Source: Mycobacterium sp.
GTDB lineage: Bacteria; Actinomycetota; Actinomycetes; Mycobacteriales; Mycobacteriaceae
Assembly: GCA_031292695.1 (NCBI GenBank)
Contig: JARLGS010000518.1
Span: 1 to 39,008, forward strand
Reading direction: 5' to 3'
DNA length: 39,008 nt
Position 1 is the stretch's first letter; every line of letters begins with the position of its first letter. Both the position numbers and the translations under genes were made by a program. The notes under the pieces are model-generated. The model saw nothing but the letters and a program-made list of their open reading frames with translations, made no database searches and had not been told where the DNA came from. Shown in pieces: positions 20,981-29,567 of the stretch.

Positions 20981-21871
20981 ATGACTGCCACCACTGAGGT
21001 TTTCCGTACCCCCGACGAACGGTTCGCGAACCTGCCGGGCTACGACTTCGCCCCGAACTACGTCGACGTCGACGGATTGCGAATGCACTACCTGGACGAG
21101 GGGCCGCGCGACGGGACGCCGATCGTGTGTTTCCACGGCGAGCCGACCTGGGCGTACCTGTACCGAAAGATGATCGGCCCATTCGTGGCGGCCGGGCATC
21201 GCGTGATCGTGCCGGATTACGCGGGCTTCGGTCGGTCGGACAAGCCCACCGATCGGCGGTGGTACAGCTACGACCGGCATACCGAACTGGTCACCCGCGT
21301 GCTCGGCGGTCTGGACTTGAGCGACGCCACCGTCGTCGTGCAGGACTGGGGCGGGCCCATCGGGTTGCGGTGGGCGATGGAGAACGCTGATCGCGTCGGC
21401 GCGTTGGCGATCTTCAACACCGGGCTGTTCACCGGCCGGGTGTCCAAGGGCTTCATGGCGTGGCGGGACTTCGCCGAGAAGAATCCCGATCTGCCGGTCG
21501 GCTTCGTGATTCAGGGCGCCACCGCGACCGAGCTTCCGCCCGAGGTGGTCGCAGCCTACGACGCGCCGTTCCCCACCGTTGAGTCCAAGGCCGGTGCCGC
21601 CCAGTTCCCGCTCCTGGTGCCGACCACCGAGGACGCGGTCGGCGCCGCCGAGATGAGTGCCGTCACCGACGCACTATCGCGATGGCAGAAGCCCGCCCTG
21701 GTCGCGTTCTCCGACGGGGACCCGGTGTTCCCGTATCCCCGTGCGGGAGAAGCGTTTTGCGATCTGATCCCGACGGTCGCCGAGCAGGTGCGTATCGAGG
21801 GTGCGTCGCACTTCCTGCAGGAGGATCAGGGCGAGCGGTTGGCGACCGAGGTGCTCAAGCACCTCGGCTGA
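20981..21871 (+). CDS. Haloalkane dehalogenase, HLD-I-like alpha/beta hydrolase
   Basis: HGEPTWAYLYRKMI oxyanion region; VVVQDWGGPIGLRWA nucleophile Asp plus halide Trp; SHFLQEDQGE catalytic His region; PxxRFANLPGYDFAPNYVDVDGLRMHYLDEG. Confidence 0.88.
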   Translation: MTATTEVFRTPDERFANLPGYDFAPNYVDVDGLRMHYLDEGPRDGTPIVCFHGEPTWAYLYRKMIGPFVAAGHRVIVPDYAGFGRSDKPTDRRWYSYDRHTELVTRVLGGLDLSDATVVVQDWGGPIGLRWAMENADRVGALAIFNTGLFTGRVSKGFMAWRDFAEKNPDLPVGFVIQGATATELPPEVVAAYDAPFPTVESKAGAAQFPLLVPTTEDAVGAAEMSAVTDALSRWQKPALVAFSDGDPVFPYPRAGEAFCDLIPTVAEQVRIEGASHFLQEDQGERLATEVLKHLG

Positions 21872-21876
21872 GGCTG

Positions 21877-22215
21877 TCAGACGTCGAAGCGCTTCCGCAC
21901 GTCTTCGGTGCGGAAGTGCTCGACGATGATGCCGAGCAGCGGGACAGTACCGGCGAAGAGGGTGCCGATGGTCTGGCCGAGGGGCCAGCGGACCTTGACC
22001 GCCAGGTTGAACGTGCACAGCAGGTAGATGAAGTACACCCAGCCGTGCACGATGCCGATCCAGTTCAGGCTGGCGTCGTTGAAGATGTAGTGCATGACCA
22101 GCTCGTAGCAGAGGGCGATGAGCCAGATCCCGGTCGCCCAGGCCATCACGCGGTAGGCGGTCAGCGCCTTGCGGATGGAGTCTTTGGACACGGTGGTCGG
22201 CTGCGACTCGGTCAT
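21877..22215 (-). CDS. DUF3817-family membrane protein (Rv1342c-like)
   Basis: WATGIWLIALCYELVMHYIFNDASLNWIGIVHGWVYFIYLLCTFNLAVKVRW. Confidence 0.85.
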   Translation of the reverse strand: MTESQPTTVSKDSIRKALTAYRVMAWATGIWLIALCYELVMHYIFNDASLNWIGIVHGWVYFIYLLCTFNLAVKVRWPLGQTIGTLFAGTVPLLGIIVEHFRTEDVRKRFDV

Positions 22216-22583
22216 GTGGTGGTCCTGTCCTGTTTGTCGTTCTTGGCCAGTTCGGCCAGGTAGGCGTTGTATTCGTTGAGCGTCGGGTCCGCGGTGTCCT
22301 TGGCGGCCGCCGGGCGCTCGGGGAGCAGGCCCGCGGGGATTTCGGTTGGCTCGGTCTTGGGCTGTTGCTGGGGTGGGGCTTCTTCGTAGCGGACGAACTT
22401 GTAGTAGCCGTAGAAGCAGAACGCGCCGAACATCGGCCACTGCAGCGCATAGCCCAGGTTCTGGAACGTGCCCGAGTTGGACTGGAATCGCGACCACTGC
22501 CACCAGGCCAGGGCCATGCAGCCCAGGGCGGCGACGGTCACCAGCATGATGAGCGCCGGCCTCCTACGCCGTGTAGTGGACAT
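22212..22583 (-). CDS. Membrane protein resembling LprD (Rv1343c)
   Basis: Position and coupling (ATGA) with the DUF3817 gene; two hydrophobic segments (RPALIMLVTVAALGCMALAWWQWSRF; WPMFGAFCFYGYYKFVRY). Confidence 0.7.
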   Translation of the reverse strand: MSTTRRRRPALIMLVTVAALGCMALAWWQWSRFQSNSGTFQNLGYALQWPMFGAFCFYGYYKFVRYEEAPPQQQPKTEPTEIPAGLLPERPAAAKDTADPTLNEYNAYLAELAKNDKQDRTTT

Positions 22584-22786
22584 ACGGCAACGGTACCGCG
22601 CAGGGGTTTGGGCTGACGAACTCGGCGAGGCTATTGAACTGGGCCTCGACCTAGATTGCTGATTGCGGATGAGCGGTTCCTAATCGGCCTACGCTGCGAC
22701 GCGGGGGCATTCCTCGGTTCAGCACTGGCGGGTTGGTCGAAGCCCGGCAGATCCTCGTGCTCAGATGGGTCGAAGGGGGCGGCGAA

Positions 22787-24307
22787 GTGTCTGACCCGAA
22801 GAGACCTCCACCAAAGAAGCTGGTAAAGCGCTCGCCGCCGGGCACCGTCTCGGCCCCAAGCGACTCCAACTGGCCAAAGAAAGCTTCGCCGTCGCTTTTC
22901 AGTCGGACGCTGCGAGCTCGAGACGCATTCGGCCTCCGAGTGGTCGGTCCGATCATCTTTGTGGGTGCGCTCCTCCTCGCTGGGCTGCTTATCGTTTACG
23001 GACTCCGGGTGTGGCCGTTTCACGACGCGCCCGTTGTCCATACACCGACGACGTCTCAGGCGATCGACGTCACCATTCCCGACGACGTCGGCCAGTCCGC
23101 GCGCAGCACCACTACGCCTTCGAAGGACCCGCCGCCACCGGTTACGCCTTCCAAGGACCCGCCGCCACCTATTGCGCCGCGGGAGGGTGGGAAGCCGTCC
23201 GCCCCGGCTTCCGGTGAGCCTCCACCGCACAAGCTGGTCACGGTGGAGGTTCCAGGAGCTGTTTTCGACCGATTGGGGCCGCAGCCTGATACCGGGCCGA
23301 CGGCGCCCCAGGTAGCTGCCGCTGCCGTCGGAGTCAGCATCATCGTCGCCCTTCTTGCGCTCTTTGGTGTGTTGCGGACGGTCAGAGGTAAGTGGGTCGA
23401 TGATCAGCTTGCCGACATATGGGAGCGGTTCCAGTGGATCATCGACCAGCCGCGCTACGAATTCTTCAATCCGCTTGATAGGGGAACGATCCTCGCCGGC
23501 CTTGCAAAGCGAGCTGAGTTGTTCAAGGACGGTGACCTTCGGCGCGTCATCGATCACTTCCAGCTGGAAGTCCTCGATAGGCTTGCCAAACAAAGAGGCG
23601 ATGATCCGCAGGCTATCCCCGCGGAGCAAATGGACGAGTACCTCAAACTTTTGCTGAGCTCTCGGGCAGTGCCCCCGGTCATCGCGCACCGGGCCGCGCA
23701 TCTACAGGACGGGCGCATATCTGGCGCGGCGCAACAGGAATACAGTGGCCCGGCCACAGCGACTTCGCCGAGCGCGCCTGGCGCCGGGGATGGTGGCGCC
23801 AGGTCGCGTGTCGCCGTCAGCCCGACAGCCGGCCCAGCGCGGCCGACCTCGCTGCCGACATCTAAGGACGCCGTCGAACAACTCTGCGACGATTTCACCC
23901 GACAACTGCAGGACGCCGTCACCCAGGGGCCGAAAGCAGCAGGGCTGCACAGCGATTACCTCGACAGCGAAACCATGGACGCCATCAACGCGGTCGCAGC
24001 CCAACACCCACACGCCGCCCCGGAGTCGATCACCAACGCACTCGGCGAGTTTCAGCTGCAGCTGGACGGCACCCACTACAAGGAGCGCGAGGCCGTGTGG
24101 CGCGCAGCCAAGGCAGGTGAAATCGCCTCCACCGTCACCACTATGGAGCTCACTGAGACAACCACCGCAGCCAGAGCGGTCGCCGTGCCGCGCACGGTTG
24201 AAATCGTGTTGCCCGACTACGCCGCAGCCCGGGCATGGGTGATGCGCAATCGTCGGTACCCGTTCCTGTCGCGCATCTATGTCGAGACGGTTTTCAACAC
24301 TCCCTGA
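22787..24307 (+). CDS. Uncharacterised two-TM protein with Pro-rich linker and helical C-terminal region
   Basis: GTG 22787 after a GGGGGCGG tract; TM segments VVGPIIFVGALLLAGLLIVYGLRVW and VAAAAVGVSIIVALLALFGVL; PSKDPPPPVTPSKDPPPPIAP linker; no family recognised. Confidence 0.75.
   Translation: MSDPKRPPPKKLVKRSPPGTVSAPSDSNWPKKASPSLFSRTLRARDAFGLRVVGPIIFVGALLLAGLLIVYGLRVWPFHDAPVVHTPTTSQAIDVTIPDDVGQSARSTTTPSKDPPPPVTPSKDPPPPIAPREGGKPSAPASGEPPPHKLVTVEVPGAVFDRLGPQPDTGPTAPQVAAAAVGVSIIVALLALFGVLRTVRGKWVDDQLADIWERFQWIIDQPRYEFFNPLDRGTILAGLAKRAELFKDGDLRRVIDHFQLEVLDRLAKQRGDDPQAIPAEQMDEYLKLLLSSRAVPPVIAHRAAHLQDGRISGAAQQEYSGPATATSPSAPGAGDGGARSRVAVSPTAGPARPTSLPTSKDAVEQLCDDFTRQLQDAVTQGPKAAGLHSDYLDSETMDAINAVAAQHPHAAPESITNALGEFQLQLDGTHYKEREAVWRAAKAGEIASTVTTMELTETTTAARAVAVPRTVEIVLPDYAAARAWVMRNRRYPFLSRIYVETVFNTP
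23113..23172 (+). repeat. Two near-identical 30-nt tandem units inside the Pro-rich linker
   Basis: TACGCCTTC[G/C]AAGGACCCGCCGCCACC[GGT/TAT] x2. Confidence 0.85.
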
Positions 24308-24372
24308 GCGCAGGCGGGGTAGCAGCCTCCCACGGGTTCGTGGACTGTGACGCCAGGTACGATCGGGGTGCT

Positions 24373-24455
24373 GCGGGCGTGGCGAAATGGCAGACGCGCG
24401 GTCTTTAGGTGTCCGTGTTCGAAAGAACGTGGGGGTTCAAGTCCCTCCGCCCGCA
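24373..24455 (+). tRNA. tRNA-Leu (UAG anticodon)
   Basis: Acceptor GCGGGCG/CGCCCGC, discriminator A; D arm GCG/CGC; anticodon loop TTTAGGT; long variable arm GTTC-GAAA-GAAC (class II); T arm GGGGG-TTCAAGT-CCCTC. Confidence 0.95.
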
Positions 24456-24459
24456 CTGT

Positions 24460-24504
24460 TGTGATGAGTCGAGTCATATGTAACCCATGACTCGACTCAT
24501 CACA
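24460..24504. repeat. Perfect 18-bp inverted repeat with 9-nt loop just downstream of tRNA-Leu
   Basis: TGTGATGAGTCGAGTCAT - ATGTAACCC - ATGACTCGACTCATCACA; possible terminator without a U tract. Confidence 0.9.
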
Positions 24505-24579
24505 GTCGCTCGCGAGCCGCGCATCACCCTCCCTGTGGCGTGCTCGATTGGGGAGGAGTGCCTCGCCGAGTCGCCGCGC

Positions 24580-24601
24580 CGGTGGGCGCATGCGCCCACC
24601 G
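24580..24601. repeat. Perfect 22-bp palindrome downstream of glnN
   Basis: CGGTGGGCGCATGCGCCCACCG. Confidence 0.9.
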
Positions 24602-24656
24602 TGGCGGCGTGCGCTCAGCACAAACCGTCGGCGATACCCGTGAACGGTTGTGTGGT

Positions 24657-26834
24657 TCAGTGGATGTAGAGCATCTCCTGATACGTCGGGAGCGGCCAGA
24701 GATCGTCGGCGACGACGCCTTCGAGGGTGTCGGCAGCAACGCGAACGGCCTCCATCGCCGGCAACAGCGCTGCCTGCGCGTGCTTGGCCTCGTCGTAGGT
24801 TGACTCTGCCGAATGGTCGGACAACGCGGCTTTCAAGGTGGCGAGAGCCTCGGTCAGTGCGTTGATCGGCTCCGAAACCGATTCCAGCAGAGTCACACTC
24901 GGTGCCATGCCCGCTGCCTTTACCGCCACGATGTTCTGTGCGAGCTCGGTCTGGTAGCGGATCGCGGCGGGCAGGATGACAGTCGAACCGATCTCCAGTG
25001 CCAGCTTCGCCTCCACGGCGATGGTCAGCGCGTACTGCTCTAGCCGTACCTCGTAGCGGCTGTGCAGCTCGCGCTCGTTGAATACGCCGTACTTCTCGAA
25101 GACCTCCACCGCCTCAGGTTTGATCAGCTCGGGAATGGCGTCCAGCGTGGTCTTGAGGTTCGGCAGCCCGCGGGCGGCTGCCTCGGCCTGCCAATTCTCC
25201 GAGTAGCCGTCCCCGTTGAAGACCACCGCACCGTGCTCGATGATGACCTGCGTCAGCAGGTTCTGCACCGCACTGTCGAACTCTTCGCCGTCGGCTACCG
25301 CTTTCTCCAGGATGGTGGCCAGGTAGTCGAACGAGTCGGCCATGATGGTGTTCAGGACGATCATCGGCACCGCAACCGTCTGACCTGAGCCGGGGGCGCG
25401 GAACTCGAATCGGTTGCCGGTGAACGCGAACGGGCTGGTGCGGTTGCGGTCACCGGGATCGGTCGGCAGCACCGGCAAGGTGTCCACGCCAATGATCATG
25501 CTGCCCTTGCCTTTTGAGGACGTCGCAGCGCCTTTGGCAATCTGGTCGAAGACGTCGGCGAGCTGATCGCCGAGGAAGATCGAGATGATCGCCGGCGGCG
25601 CCTCATTGGCTCCGAGCCGGTGGTCGTTGGTGGCCGAAGCCACCGAAACACGCAGCAGCCCACCGAATTTGTGCACAGCGCGAATGACCGCCGCGCAGAA
25701 CACCAGGAATTGGGCGTTCTCGTGGGGGGTGTCACCGGGCACCAGCAGCGAGCCCAACTCGGCGTTGCCCATCGAGAAGTTGACGTGCTTTCCCGAGCCG
25801 TTCACCCCGGCGAACGGCTTCTCGTGGAACAGGCATTCCATGCCGTGCTTTTTGGCGATGGTCTTGAAGACGGTCATCAGCAATTGCTGGTGATCGGAGG
25901 CGATGTTGGCGCGCTCGAACATCGGCGCGATCTCGAACTGGCCGGGCGCCACCTCGTTGTGGCGGGTCTTGGCCGGAATACCGAGCTTGAACAGCTCACG
26001 CTCGGTGTCCATCATGAAGCCCAGCACCCGCTCGGGGATCGCCCCGAAGTAGTGGTCGTCGAACTCCTGACCCTTGGGCGGCTTGGCGCCGAACAAGGTG
26101 CGGCCGGAGTTGATCAAGTCTGGACGGGCCAGGAAGAAGTGCCGGTCTACCAGGAAGTACTCCTGCTCGGGGCCACAGAACGAGACGACCTTCTCCAGGT
26201 TCTGGTGGCCGAACAGCGTCAGAATGCGCTCAGCGTGCACACCCATTGCCTGCTGGCTGCGCAGCAGCGGCGTCTTGTAGTCCAGTGCCTCACCGGTCAT
26301 CGACACGAACACGGTCGGGATGCACAACGTGTTGCCGTTCGGGTTCTCCAGGATGTACGCCGGGCTGGTCACGTCCCACCCGGTGTAGCCGCGAGCCTCG
26401 AACGTCGACCGCAGACCGCCGGACGGGAAGCTCGATGCGTCGGGCTCGCCCTGAACCAGGGTCTTGCCGGCGAACTCAGCCAGCGCCTGCCCGTCCGAAA
26501 CTGGTTCCAGGAAGCTGTCGTGCTTCTCGGCGGTCAGTCCGGTCATCGGATAGAAGACATGCGCGTAATGCGTCGCGCCTTTTTCCAGCGCCCAGTCCTT
26601 CATCGCGGCTGCGACCGCGTCGGCGACCGTCGGGTCCAGCGTGGCGCCCTTCTCGATTGTGGCCACGACCGACTTGTAGCTTGCCTTCGGCAAGCGGGAC
26701 CGCATCTCGGCTTTCGTGAACACGTTCGCACCGAAAATCGCGCCGGGAGCCTCGGCAAGATCGAAACTGAACGCTGGAGGCACGTACGCCTCGACAGCAT
26801 TGATCGCCTGTTGCCGCGCCGCGTTTCCACTCAT
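24657..26834 (-). CDS. glnN: Type III glutamine synthetase
   Basis: 725 aa; [101 protein letters not shown]. Confidence 0.95.
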   Translation of the reverse strand: MSGNAARQQAINAVEAYVPPAFSFDLAEAPGAIFGANVFTKAEMRSRLPKASYKSVVATIEKGATLDPTVADAVAAAMKDWALEKGATHYAHVFYPMTGLTAEKHDSFLEPVSDGQALAEFAGKTLVQGEPDASSFPSGGLRSTFEARGYTGWDVTSPAYILENPNGNTLCIPTVFVSMTGEALDYKTPLLRSQQAMGVHAERILTLFGHQNLEKVVSFCGPEQEYFLVDRHFFLARPDLINSGRTLFGAKPPKGQEFDDHYFGAIPERVLGFMMDTERELFKLGIPAKTRHNEVAPGQFEIAPMFERANIASDHQQLLMTVFKTIAKKHGMECLFHEKPFAGVNGSGKHVNFSMGNAELGSLLVPGDTPHENAQFLVFCAAVIRAVHKFGGLLRVSVASATNDHRLGANEAPPAIISIFLGDQLADVFDQIAKGAATSSKGKGSMIIGVDTLPVLPTDPGDRNRTSPFAFTGNRFEFRAPGSGQTVAVPMIVLNTIMADSFDYLATILEKAVADGEEFDSAVQNLLTQVIIEHGAVVFNGDGYSENWQAEAAARGLPNLKTTLDAIPELIKPEAVEVFEKYGVFNERELHSRYEVRLEQYALTIAVEAKLALEIGSTVILPAAIRYQTELAQNIVAVKAAGMAPSVTLLESVSEPINALTEALATLKAALSDHSAESTYDEAKHAQAALLPAMEAVRVAADTLEGVVADDLWPLPTYQEMLYIH

Positions 26835-26896
26835 TCGACGTCCTCTCGTTCCGTGTGCATGACGGGCCCACGGTAGGGAGGTCAGATGGCGGAGCT

Positions 26897-26912
26897 GTTA
26901 CCAGCGCGTCAC
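26897..26912. promoter_or_regulatory. Candidate GlnR-binding site upstream of glnN
   Basis: On the glnN strand GTGAC-GCGCTG-GTAAC (two 5-mers, N6 spacing), resembling actinobacterial GlnR a/b sites. Confidence 0.5.
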
Positions 26913-27119
26913 AGGTAAAATTCATCCATCGGCAATGCCAGCGAGTTCGGGTGGTCAAATGCTCGGCGGGCAGCTGCGGTAGTCCCGGTCTTTGCCTGCT
27001 CGACCTTTGGCCGCTCGCTGATGCTGGAGGACTATCACCATCACCGTGAGTGCAGGATGCGCACCCTCGGCCTCGCATCGGCGTGGATGCCGGCTTGCGT
27101 TACCGGCGGCGGGCGTCAG

Positions 27120-27159
27120 CCGATCAGGCGCGGTCGCTTGTGTTGCCGAGCCTGATCGG
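27120..27159. repeat. 10-bp inverted repeat in a non-coding gap
   Basis: CCGATCAGGC (27120-27129) ... GCCTGATCGG (27150-27159), 20-nt spacer. Confidence 0.75.
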
Positions 27160-27366
27160 AACTGAGTCCAGGACGTCGATGGTGAGGTTCGTCGACGGCA
27201 CCCCGCGGGCCGTCAGTCGCTAGACCGGACACCAAATTTATTGGGGCAGATAGGAATTCGGGTGACGCCACAAGCTATCGCCGCGTTGCGGTCACGTCGG
27301 GTGGTCGAATCGCAGACGGCCTAGCGGCACGAAAAACGTTGGGACGCTTGATCAGTGGGACGTGCG

Positions 27367-27498
27367 TCAGCGCTTCTTGGAGTGCAGGATACCTTCGGTC
27401 GGCGCCGGGTCGGTCTTGGCGCGCTTTTCCGCCCGTTTCTCTTTGAGCGACTTGCCGGCTTTCTTGGTCATGCTCTGCCGCGGAGATTTGTCGGACAT
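27367..27498 (-). CDS. Small highly basic protein (43 aa)
   Basis: MSDKSPRQSMTKKAGKSLKEKRAEKRAKTDPAPTEGILHSKKR; ATG at 27498. Confidence 0.65.
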   Translation of the reverse strand: MSDKSPRQSMTKKAGKSLKEKRAEKRAKTDPAPTEGILHSKKR

Positions 27499-27730
27499 CA
27501 CGGGCCCCTTTGTTCGGGGGCCTGGGTGGTCCCTATCAACCGACCATACGCGCACCGCGGACAGCCCCGCAACGATGTAAGTCAACGGTGTTGACACCAC
27601 TGTCTGGTTTGCGCGTTGCCCGCCGAGGCTGCCATGTGGCACGGATGCGCGCCGACGCCTAGGCTGGATGGTGACACACACCTAGGTAGCCAAGACCCCG
27701 CTGCCGCGCGTAGACGGACCGGGAATTCTG

Positions 27731-28819
27731 GTGGCCATCACTGATGTCGCCGCGTACGCGCGGTTGAGTTCGGCGGACGTCGAGGCGATCGGGGCCGAAC
27801 TCGACACCATTCGCGCTGACGTCGAGGACTCCCGCGGCGAGAAGGATGCGTCCTATATCCGCCGTGTCATCGCGTTCCAGCGGACCCTTGATGTCGTCGC
27901 TCGGCTGCAGATCGCCAGGAGTCGGTCCAGGGTCGGCTGGATGGTCGGCACGGCGGCGTTGGCATACGCGAAATCCGTTGAGAATATGGAGATTGGGCAC
28001 AACGTCTGCCACGGCCAATGGGACTGGATGAACGATCCGGAAATCCATTCGAACACCTGGGAATGGGACATGGTGGGGCCGTCGGTGCAGTGGCGCTACT
28101 CGCACAACTATCGCCACCATGTGTTCACCAACGTGGTCGGCGTGGATGACGACCTCGGGTTCGGGGTGCTGCGGGTGACCCGCGATCAGCCGTGGAAGCC
28201 GGAGTACCTGTGGCAGCCGCTGCGAAATCTGTTGTTGGCCTTGGTTTTCGAGTGGGGCATTGCCCGCCACGGATATCACTCCGAAACGGAACGAGCCGGT
28301 ACCGAGGACGGCAGGCAGGCTGCCATGAAGGCGATGCTGGCCAAGATCGCTCGGCAGACCGCCAAGGACTACCTCATCCTGCCCGCACTCAGCCTGCGCC
28401 GTTGGAGTCGGACGCTGACCGCCAACGCGACCGCCAACCTGCTGCGCAACCTCTGGTCCTACGTGGTGATCTTCTGCGGACATTTTCCCGACGGTGTGCA
28501 GACGTTCGCCCCGCAGGTGCTGCAGTCCGAGACCAGGGCGGAGTGGTATCTGCGCCAGATGCTGGGTGCGGCGAACTTCAAAGCCGGTCGGCTGCTGGCA
28601 TTTTCGAGTGGAAATCTCTGTTACCAGATCGAGCATCACCTGTTTCCGGATCTGCCGAGTAACCGGTACGCACAGATCAGTGTCCGGGTCCGCCAGTTGT
28701 GCGACAAGTACGACCTGCCTTATACCACCGGCTCGCTCACCCATCAGTACCTGCAGACTCTGCGGACCATTTTCCGGCTGGCATTGCCTGATGGCGGTTG
28801 GGCCGGCATTCGCCGATGA
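27731..28819 (+). CDS. Fatty acid desaturase (DesA3-like, membrane-bound)
   Basis: His boxes GHNVCHGQWDW, YSHNYRHHVFTN, QIEHHLFPDLPSNRY; GTG start. Confidence 0.9.
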   Translation: MAITDVAAYARLSSADVEAIGAELDTIRADVEDSRGEKDASYIRRVIAFQRTLDVVARLQIARSRSRVGWMVGTAALAYAKSVENMEIGHNVCHGQWDWMNDPEIHSNTWEWDMVGPSVQWRYSHNYRHHVFTNVVGVDDDLGFGVLRVTRDQPWKPEYLWQPLRNLLLALVFEWGIARHGYHSETERAGTEDGRQAAMKAMLAKIARQTAKDYLILPALSLRRWSRTLTANATANLLRNLWSYVVIFCGHFPDGVQTFAPQVLQSETRAEWYLRQMLGAANFKAGRLLAFSSGNLCYQIEHHLFPDLPSNRYAQISVRVRQLCDKYDLPYTTGSLTHQYLQTLRTIFRLALPDGGWAGIRR

Positions 28820-29532
28820 TGAGCGGCGCCCCGCCCGGGTCGAGCGGGGCGCGGATACGGTTCTTGGCGGCACTCGAGAGGGCAGCCGTCGACCGGCCGG
28901 CACAGTTGTGTGACGCGTGCGTGCAGGTTTTGCCGGTTCAGCGAGCGGCCATCGCCGTGCATGTCGACGGGGTGGGTCTGGAAATACTTTGTGCCAGTGA
29001 CGCTCTCGCGGAACGGGTGGAGTGGGACCAGATCACCCTGGGCGAGGGGCCAGGGTGGGATGCGGTCACCGGTTCCGGTCCGGTGGCCGCGGACCTGACT
29101 GTTGACAGCCGCCGCTGGCCGGTCTTCGCCGCGGCGGCAACGCGGGACGGCGTGGGCGCGATGTGTGCGCTGCCGCTGCAGGTCGGGGCGATTCGGGTGG
29201 GGGTGCTGGATCTTTACTGCGACGCCGCGGTGCCCCTGGTCGCAGGCGATTTCGCCGACGCGGTCGCCATCGCCGACCTGGTGAGTGCGATCCTGCTGAC
29301 CGTCGGACGCACCGGCCGGCTCGCCGAATCGCTGGGCCCGTGGTGGGATCAGCCGCTGAGCACCCGGGCCGTGCATCAGGCCACCGGGATGATCATGGTG
29401 CAGCTCGGTGCCGGCGCGCGCGATGCCTATGTACGCTTGCAGGCTTTCGCTTATGCGAATGACCGGCTGATCAATGAGGTTGCTGGTGATGTGGTCCGTC
29501 GCCGATTGCGGTTCGACCCGAATTGGGCGTGA
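28816..29532 (+). CDS. GAF domain protein with ANTAR-like C-terminus
   Basis: ATG overlaps desaturase stop; GAF-like LCDACVQVLPVQRAAIAVHVDGVGLEILCASD; C-terminal STRAVHQATGMIMVQLGAGARDAYVRLQAFAYANDRLINEVAGDVV. Confidence 0.82.
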   Translation: MMSGAPPGSSGARIRFLAALERAAVDRPAQLCDACVQVLPVQRAAIAVHVDGVGLEILCASDALAERVEWDQITLGEGPGWDAVTGSGPVAADLTVDSRRWPVFAAAATRDGVGAMCALPLQVGAIRVGVLDLYCDAAVPLVAGDFADAVAIADLVSAILLTVGRTGRLAESLGPWWDQPLSTRAVHQATGMIMVQLGAGARDAYVRLQAFAYANDRLINEVAGDVVRRRLRFDPNWA

Positions 29533-29567
29533 CATCCGTGGGAGGATTCAGATCTGGAGGGAGTGCG

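Noticed and set aside
22631-23701. 356-aa minus-strand ORF opposite the membrane protein
   Set aside because: The plus-strand frame has a ribosome-binding-like tract, two TM segments and a coherent layout; the minus frame is Arg-rich shadow
24460-24504. CRP-type site from the TGTGA/TCACA ends
   Set aside because: TGTGA and TCACA are 35 nt apart rather than 6, so they are only the ends of a longer inverted repeat
24487-24669. Small ORFs starting MTRLIT on both strands of the tRNA-downstream repeat
   Set aside because: Identical starts are a trivial result of the palindrome; one frame is antisense to the tRNA
25620-26876. 418-aa plus-strand ORF opposite glnN
   Set aside because: Antisense to a clear GSIII gene; low-complexity R/H/G/V-rich translation typical of the opposite strand in high-GC DNA
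27659-28903. 414-aa minus-strand ORF opposite the desaturase
   Set aside because: Antisense shadow of a gene with intact His boxes; composition non-protein-like
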